The position numbers and the translations under genes were made by a program. 64,000 nt of DNA, from positions 33,691,419 to 33,755,418 of the forward strand of contig NC_134547.1 of NCBI RefSeq assembly GCF_050624435.1, read 5' to 3'. This DNA is from Tenrec ecaudatus (Eukaryota > Chordata > Mammalia > Afrosoricida > Tenrecidae). The notes below the pieces were generated by a model, which saw only the letters and a program-made list of their open reading frames with translations, ran no database searches and was not told the origin of the DNA. This document shows, piece after piece, positions 57,301-64,000 of the stretch (within the stretch, counting starts at the first letter, position 1; every line of letters starts with the position of its first letter).

Positions 57301-58560
57301 TACTTGCTGGCTTTGTATGGCTTTTAGTTTTTTATTTAGTTTGTCAGCTTGTTCTTGTAGTGATTTCCTGAATTATTTTCTAGTTTTGTCTGTGTTTTCC
57401 TTGATTTTTGTCTGCAGTTTCCTTGACTTTTCTCTCAATCCACCAATGGTACCTAAATATCTTTATTTTAAATGCCTTATCAGTTATTTCCAATGACACT
57501 TCTTCCCCAGAAAGTGTTTCTATCTCTGTGTTTTGGTCACTAGTTTGAGCTACTCTGTCTTATGTGACTTTCTCCAAGTGGTGGGGCATTTGGATTTAGT
57601 TATAATTGTGTGTTGGTTTCCTTTAGGGAATCTACTCACCTGTCTCCTGGTGGAGGTGATAGGGGATGGGAAAATGTGTGCAGTTTTCTCTTTGCTTTTT
57701 GTGAAGCACAGTTGTGTGCTTGCTGATCAGGTGGTTTAGGAGTGAGTAATGGCCCTTGCCCAGTAGGTGGGGCTGCAGAAAATGCAGGTGTGTCAGGTGA
57801 GTGTGAGTGTGTCAGGTGAGTGTGGCACTGGGTGAACAAGGAAAATAAAAAGAGAAAAAACACACACAAAACTCAAACAAACAGAAATAGTGAAAAATCG
57901 TGGGAAACCAACAACCAGAGACATAAATGTTGGTAACTAAAAAGAAAGAAAAGGAAAATCAGAACAATGGATAAAAAAGGAAGAGATAAAAAGAAAAACA
58001 TAAATAAAAGTTAGAAGGAGAAAAGAGAATAGTAAAGAAAAAACATAATTGAACAATAAAAGTAAAATCGAAGAGAAAGAATACGAGAAAACAGGTATGA
58101 ATAGGGCCCAGAGAGGAGAGCCCTGGGATGGGGGCAGGTATTTGGTCAGGGTTAGTGCCCTCTGCTGGACAAGAAAGTCACGGGGTGAAAGTGGTATGCC
58201 TGGTCCTAGATAGAGTTCCTGCAGACCAAGAAGGTGCTTGGGGCAGGATGCCAGGGCCTGAAGGAGTTCTTGGGGACCTAGAGTGCAGCTGGGGGCAAGA
58301 CACCTGGCCCTGAAAGGAATTCTTGTACACCTTTCCCTGTGACCAAGGCAGGAGACTGATCAGTGGACTTGTATCTACTTTGTGAAGGAACTAGGAATAC
58401 AGTAGAGGGGTTCGCGTGTGTCATACAGATCCCATGAAGGACAAGGGAGAGTGAGGAAGCAACAATCCTCTTGTCAGAGCATGCAGAGGACTTCCTTCCA
58501 CAGTCAGGGTTGATGTGCCACTGTTCTGCCAATTCTCAAACCACAGGTTTTATACAGAGC

Positions 58561-59539
58561 AAATAAAGAATAACTAGAGGTGTTTTAAAAAAATGTTTTT
58601 AAGAATAATTGCCAGAAAACCTAAGTGAAAGAACACAAGATCTAGGCTAATAGCCAACTTTGAGTCTGAGAAAAGACATCTTGAATGTTAAAACCTTGCT
58701 TACGAAGCAAATGTTTTCGAGTTAAATCTGCATTGGGAGAGTTGGAATCTCTGGTCCCTTCGGCTGTCCTGCAGATGAGTAGGGGGAGCCACCTGAAGGA
58801 GACAGAGCAATTGGCCCATCATTGCAGCAGGTGCTGGGGTGTGCTCTCCTATGCCTGCTGCACCCACAGCTCAACGTCTTCAACACAAGCCCCACCGGGC
58901 ATCTTTCCTCCCTGGATCAAACCACTGGAACGGGGAGGGAGGAAGTTCAGTGGCCTGTGCAGAGATGCCGCCGTCATCAAGTGTTGCCAGGTAAGATCAA
59001 CACTAGCTCTGCTCCGAATGTTCTTTATTGGAATCAGAATGTGCTGGTCTGCTGCTCATTTCTCACAGGAACAGAAATGTTCAGCCACAGGGAGAGACAA
59101 GATATTGACCACTGAGCACTAGAGCAGAATTTGATCAACTCCAATTACAGCTCTCCTTTTTTTAGATCAGAAAATTGAGGCTTGGAGATTAACTTATCAA
59201 AGTTAGCACTGATAGTAGAGAAAGTGTAATTTCCAATTCAGTGTACCAATCCCAAAGCCACAGTACCTGGCTCCTGTAGAAAAATTCAGAAGCTCCTAGT
59301 TACAAATAGGTTAGATTCCAAAACGCTGTTAAAAGCATTGCTCTCAACTCCAAACCAGCACATTCCAAATGACTGCAAGGTTCTGTTCAGGATCAGGTCT
59401 TTGCTCTTGTGCCCAGGGGATCCTTTCTACTAAGTAGCCAAGCTAGTCAACCATTGTTTGAGACATCTAATGATTAGAACTAGTAGTATAGGAAACCCAT
59501 CACGTACTGCCTCACACTGGTTTTAATGCAAATTTATAA
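58561..59539. other. No gene recognised
   Basis: The open frame at 58685-59122 (145 codons) has no recognisable domain and low complexity in places. No splice or poly(A) context supports it. Confidence 0.35.
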
Positions 59540-60490
59540 CTATATTTTATTGTGTTTTGTTGAGAGCGTATGTAGCAAATCAGGCTCCCATTAAACAATT
59601 TCTATACATATTGTTCAGTGACATTGGCTGCTTTTTCCACATTATATCAACATTCTTTTGTTTGTAATGTGGGTTTCTTGATGTAGTATTCACAAATCAT
59701 ATACCTCCATGGTTAAAGTGCTTTAAAAACGAGCTGTACTACGTAATCGCAATCAGCTCCTGTGCTCCCTCCCCATTCCTGGCTTCCCTTTTGCTCCCCA
59801 AATCTCCTCATCCTCCCTGTCTGCCTCCACTGATCCCTGATAAACTCTTGCATCAGTTATTATATCTAGGCATCTACTCTTTCTGTGCTTTACAAACTGG
59901 GAAACCCAGCAGTAACAATAAAAAAACCTAAAACAATAAAAATATTAAATTTCAAGAATAAAATAATTAGTAATAATAATATAAAAATGCAAATACAAAT
60001 GAAGAGTAAGAAAGAAAAGTCCACCATCATTATTTAATAAGTCAAGGAAGAACTTTTCCTTGTGGAACAAGCAAGAAGTACTTGAGCTTAGATTAAATTC
60101 AGGTTGATGATGGCGAGCTGATGAGTGTCAAATTATCCCATATTTGATCTACCATAGTCAATTTGACAATAATCTCTGTCTGATAGTAGAGCTGCCTGAG
60201 TCCCTTGCCTGTGGCGAGAAGGGATCTGACAGAGGCTTAATCTAACTGGATCCTCTGCAGATGGATTTTGTGCTCCCACTGTCCCCCACAGTCTTCTATA
60301 AAATGGGTGTTCACAATTTAAGCTTTGATAATTTTCCTTTTGTCATATTTGGATTTTGTTATTGTCATCTTTGGAGAACACAGGCTGGTGTGCTTTTTCC
60401 ATGTGGACTTAGTGGACGCCTCAGGTGGATGGCTGCCTCACACTTTTTAGACGATAGTGTTTAATCTGATCAGCAGTGTGGGTGGGTAGG
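59540..60490 (-). mobile_element. Old L1-type retroposon relative
   Basis: Reversed blocks GGGTGTTCACAATTTAAGCT, ATATTTGGATTTTGTTATTG and GAACACAGGCTGGTGTGC parallel 36065-36165. The reversed 3' end starts near TTATAACTATATTTTATTGT. It has internal A-rich sequence at 59915-60020. Confidence 0.55.
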
Positions 60491-60654
60491 TTCAGTGAGT
60501 TGCACTGATTTTTAACAGTAAGAGTGTGCTGTGCTATAACATAAACCATAACGTCAGTGCTCTACATTCTACTTGGGTGATTAGCGCCTGGGCTCTTAGA
60601 ACAGGAGCTGTAACCAGCCATCTAAGTTGCCACTGTTGGCATCTCCCTGAACAG

Positions 60655-61110
60655 AGCGTAGACGAGTGAAGAGGATGTGCACTGGTACAGACAGGAACAG
60701 GAAATGCAGGGAATCCAGGACAGATGAGCCCCTCAAGACCAGTGGTGAGAGCGGCGATACGGGGAGGGTGGAGGGAAGGCGGGGTGGAAAGGGGGAACCG
60801 ATGACAAGGATCTACATATAACCACCTCCCCGGAGGATGAACATTAGAAAAGTTGTTGAAGGGAGACATCGGACAGTGAAAGATATGACAAAATAATACT
60901 AATTTATAAATTATCAAGGGTTCATGAGGGAGCGGGGAGCAGGGAGGGAGGAGAAAAATGAGGAGCTGATACCAAGGGCTCAAGTAGAAAGTAAATGTTT
61001 TAAGAATGATGATGGCAACGAATGTACACATGTGCTTGACACAATGGATGTATGTATGGATTGTGATAAGAATTGAATGAGCCCCCCATAAAATGATTTT
61101 TTTTTAAAGA
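60655..61110 (+). mobile_element. 5'-truncated L1-type retroposon
   Basis: It runs from AGGATGTGCACTGGTACAGA to CCCCCCATAAAATGATTT and a T/A-rich tail. The order of blocks equals 9690-10130 of copy 1. The G-rich tract is at 60930-60955. Confidence 0.85.
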
Positions 61111-61394
61111 AAATTGAAGACTCATGATAACAATGAGTCCAATGCACTTAGGGATCATATGAAAAACGGTCTCTTTGATCCCGGCAACATAAGAACTAGA
61201 TGGTGCCTGCCTACCACTACCAACTGCTCCGAAAGGTCCTGGATAGAGTGGGAGAAAAATTGAAAACTCAAACTCATAAACAAGAACATGCTCATTCTGA
61301 CAGAGACTGGCAGAACCCCTGAGACTACGTGTATGACCCTGAGCCACCCTTCGGGTTTGGAACTGAGCTCAATCCCCTTGCTTAATTTTTGAGG

Positions 61395-61590
61395 CTCACA
61401 ATAGACAGGTCTAATCTACTCAGTGCAACTGAAATCACAGACATCGATAGGACAGAGTAGAACTCCCCCTTTAGGTTAGGGAGATCATGAATCTTTAGGG
61501 GACCAGAAACCCTGTCTTCCCCCTTGGTGAGTCAAACTGCTGACCTTGCAGTTAGCAGCATGACGTAGAGTCCACTGTGGAACCAGGACT
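61395..61590 (-). repeat. AfroSINE, reverse orientation, diverged
   Basis: GATAGGACAGAGTAGAACTC, AAACTGCTGACCTTGCAGTT and AGCAGCATGACGTAGAGTCC are visible. Confidence 0.75.
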
Positions 61591-61889
61591 TCTGAGACGT
61601 CTATACGGAGAACAATAACACTCCTTGGAATAATCAACCATTTAAGATAAAAAAAGGCAACATTTTTCCAAGCACAAAGTTTCAAGCTTAGGAAAGGGAG
61701 AAGAATGGGAATAGGAAACATGAGGAGGAAGTCGGATAAGTGATGTTATATTCTGGGATTGTAATCAATTATATGAAACCAAATGTATATGAACTGTTCA
61801 ATGATAACTGATTTGTTCTGTAAACCTTCCACCAATTCACACACACATAGACAGTTTTCTTATTTTTAAAGGTAGTCCATGGTTATTAA
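61591..61889. other. No gene recognised
   Basis: A short AT-rich interval without exon or nameable repeat. Confidence 0.35.
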
Positions 61890-62065
61890 TGAAGGATCCC
61901 GGAGGTGCCGTGTTGCAGGCTGCAAACTGCAAAATATGGTCCAAACTCACCCGCTGCTCCACAGGACAAAGATGAGACGGCCTGCTTTAAAAATTATACA
62001 ACAGTGCTACTGGGCCCTGTGAGTTGGAATTGACTTGATGGCAGTGGGCTGGTTGGGTCTTTGGG
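61890..62065 (+). repeat. AfroSINE
   Basis: GGATCCCGGAGGTGCCGTGT is a diverged head; GTGAGTTGGAATTGACTTGA then TGGCAGTGGGCTGG is the tail. Confidence 0.8.
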
Positions 62066-62344
62066 TGGGTGGAGGTGAGTCAGATCAGGGAAGGGTGTGG
62101 AGATGCTCTAAAGAGCTTTCAGCCAATCTTCCAGGGACCAAGCTGGGCCTAACACCTCTCGTTCCCTCATAGTCTTTGCATCACAAACCTTGGCCTGGAG
62201 GGGCACAATATACTCTGTCTCTGAAACTATTTATCAACATGGACGCATTTTTGGCAAGAGGAATATCCAGGCCATCCCCTCTCATTCTTCTTTTCTGGGT
62301 GCACATTGCTTTTTGCTCAATAACCCATTGCCACGAAATCAATT

Positions 62345-62495
62345 CTGAGTTAATGGTCATTCCATTTGTTTCAGAGTAGCATTGTGCTCCACAGAGATTC
62401 CAATGGCTATGGACTTTCAGATTGGCCAACCTTTCTTCCAAGGTACTGCTGGGTGGTTAGTAGCCAACTGCTTAACACGCTGCACCACCTGGAGA
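62345..62495 (-). repeat. AfroSINE, reverse orientation, diverged
   Basis: TGCTCCACAGAGATTCCAAT and the reversed head TAGTAGCCAACTGCTTAACA then CGCTGCACCACC are recognisable. Confidence 0.6.
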
Positions 62496-63754
62496 CTTCG
62501 ATTTACCCATAAGCTGTTAAGTTCCAAAGGTTCTATGTCAAAACCAATATTGCCTTTCAGTTGAAATCAGGAGATGAAAACAGCGATTCCATTCTTTTGT
62601 GGGAGACTGAGCACCAGCTCTCAAAATCTCCTTTTCACTGCAATGCACGCTGGCTGGAGACTGGAGAGCTGACAGAAGAAACTCTGGCCGCTGCCTTTCA
62701 TCCAGTGCTTGGTGTTTTGTCTCTATGTGGCTGATTCAGTAGACGTGGTGCTCTTTCACTTTGATGAGACCTGTCATCCTCAGCTTGTCTGACCCCGAGT
62801 CTCATTAGGGAGCTTATGTGTGTTGGGATTGACTGCTTGGTAGAGTCTGTTGGCACTTGCTTAGTACACAGGAAGGGGCTTTCCTTATTGCCAGTCATCT
62901 CTCTTTGCCAAAATCTGTTCTTAAAGACAGAAATGTGTCTTGACAGTTCCTTTGCCCTGGATTGTGATTCACATCTCCATACTGGCCTGGACCATCCCGG
63001 CATGTGCTCCATAAATCTCTTGGTTTTTGGCCCCGTGAATTCCTTGTCATCTCTAGATGGCTGGGCTGAGGTCATTAAAGGCTGTTGCTGCCAGTACTAT
63101 TTATCTTCCAGTTTTGTTTTCACTCTGTTATCCCAGGCCTCTTCTCTCCCAGGCGAGTCGCCTTTCAATTATTTCAATAGGTTGTCCCTTCGGTGACAAT
63201 GATCCATTTCATTAATTTTGCTCCAGCTAATGTGGCAGATCACAGTGGTTTCATCTGGCCAGTCTAGGCCCCGAGGATGTTTGAAGATGCTGGGCCCCCT
63301 ACTTCCCCCTAGGACAGACTAAGCAAGCTGGATGGGGGTAGGTGTGATGCATTAGGCTGGCCTTTGAGGGAGCTGCACTTAGGAAGCGTGACGCTAAGCA
63401 GGTGGTTTTGCTCTCTATTAGACTGGAGCCACTGGCCAGTGACTGGTCTTCCTCCCTTCCTGAACTCTCTCCCAACTCCCCCCCTGCCTGCACCCTTATA
63501 TATGCCTGATATATGCGCACCAAATCAGTTGAGTAAGCTGATGCAACAATAGATAAATGCATGCCACTAATCTTAAAACCTAGGAATTCACCAAACAACA
63601 ATTAAACTAAATTCCATGATAGCATTCTTTCTGGTCTGTCCCTTACCCACAATTTGCTGTTTGCACTTTGTTGTTCTTCTTAGTGAACCTTCAAGTGGCC
63701 CCTAACTCAGGGTGATCTGATATTTAATGAAACAAAACATGTTAATAGAATGTT
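62496..63754. other. No gene recognised; repeat-poor
   Basis: The part 62960-63280 is repeat-free and includes TTTCAATTATTTCAATAGG and TTTCATTAATTTTGCTCCAG, which could belong to a conserved non-coding element. Two opposite open frames of about 125 codons (62698-63196) overlap each other and show no domain. Confidence 0.35.
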
Positions 63755-64000
63755 CACTTGTTAATAGCGTGAAGGGGTGGGGTTTAGCCTGTCACAGTCT
63801 GATGATCCCTCCTGGTGGGCATGACCTTCTCATGAGGATTCTGGGAACTTACTTTCTTCCTCCCTGGACAGGGGCCACTCTTTCTCTCTCTGCCTTGTCT
63901 TATGCTGACAAGCCACGCTGATGGCAGCCAGAGCCCTGGAGACGCGTCCACCGCCATGGAAACCACACCACTTCTCACCCATCAGCCTGTGATCTTCCCG
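63755..64000 (-). mobile_element. LTR-like repeat, partial, runs off the window
   Basis: GTGAAGGGGTGGGGTTTAGC, then CATGAGGATTCTGGGAACTT and CATCAGCCTGTGATCTTCC are the reversed 3' part of the same family as 15965-16539. The rest lies beyond the window. It is an old fossil copy. Confidence 0.55.

Larger units (their letters stand above)
55860..58560 (-). mobile_element. L1 LINE, 5' half, with two younger insertions
   Basis: On the minus strand it shows a 5' UTR-like part (58560-57600, including two imperfect 55-60-base units at about 58205-58325 and an A-rich stretch at 57840-58100). An ORF1-like part follows, open at 56844-56584 and reading MIGIPEEEEKIKAPRIILNT, like the L1 ORF1 RNA-binding region. 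The remaining part to 55860 matches common antisense L1 sequence (TTTTGCTGGTATATAATTCT). ORF2 reverse transcriptase is not recognised. The younger pieces at 56488 and 57048 are insertions. Confidence 0.6.

Noticed and set aside
57781-57840. CRISPR-like or regulatory tandem repeat (GTGTGTCAGGTGAGT units)
   Set aside because: There are just two or three short units in an L1 5' region, without spacers; simple tandem duplication explains them.

Overview
This is a stretch of a mammalian nuclear genome, almost certainly from an afrotherian and most likely the lesser hedgehog tenrec (Echinops telfairi) or a close relative. Two things support this. The window is full of AfroSINEs (tRNA-like head, tail ending near GAGTCGGAATCGACTCGATGGCA) and of RTE/BovB-type LINEs that share that tail. 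It also holds a copy of the SPIN hAT transposon, which is known from tenrecs among afrotherians. The species call is inference; the repeat families are read directly from the sequence.

Only one intact multi-exon gene is supported: UQCRFS1, the Rieske iron-sulfur subunit of respiratory complex III, on the + strand. Exon 1 (coding 32568-32781) sits in a CpG island with two CRE palindromes, an NRF1-like site and a YY1-like site over the start codon. A 5.6-kb repeat-filled intron follows, then exon 2 (coding 38423-39033) and a poly(A) signal at 39213. The rest of the window has the character of a gene desert.

Left flank (1-32 kb): a three-layer nest (mariner-type MITE, processed pseudogene, hAT element) at 583-1595; LTR-like repeats, AfroSINEs and RTE pieces; two full-length copies (8188-10130 and 18901-21401) of a non-coding, L1-mobilised retroposon about 2-2.5 kb long, the second nested inside an older antisense relative; a retrocopy of the ETS-factor gene SPIC at 16552-18367 that still has an open ETS-domain reading frame; and SPIN at 27029-27207.

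Right flank (39-64 kb): a retroposed U6 snRNA copy with target-site duplication; several 5'-truncated copies of the same retroposon family; an RTE LINE with a twin-priming-type inversion at 54.5-55.9 kb; an antisense L1 at 55.9-58.6 kb carrying two younger insertions; and repeat-poor AT-rich stretches that could hold conserved non-coding elements.

Nothing here looks like a prokaryotic-style system, a CRISPR array or an unknown gene cluster. The most unusual content is the non-coding L1-dependent retroposon family, including a subfamily with a duplicated (dimeric) 3' end, and the SPIC-derived reading frame. Repeat boundaries without target-site duplications are accurate to about 10-20 bases.
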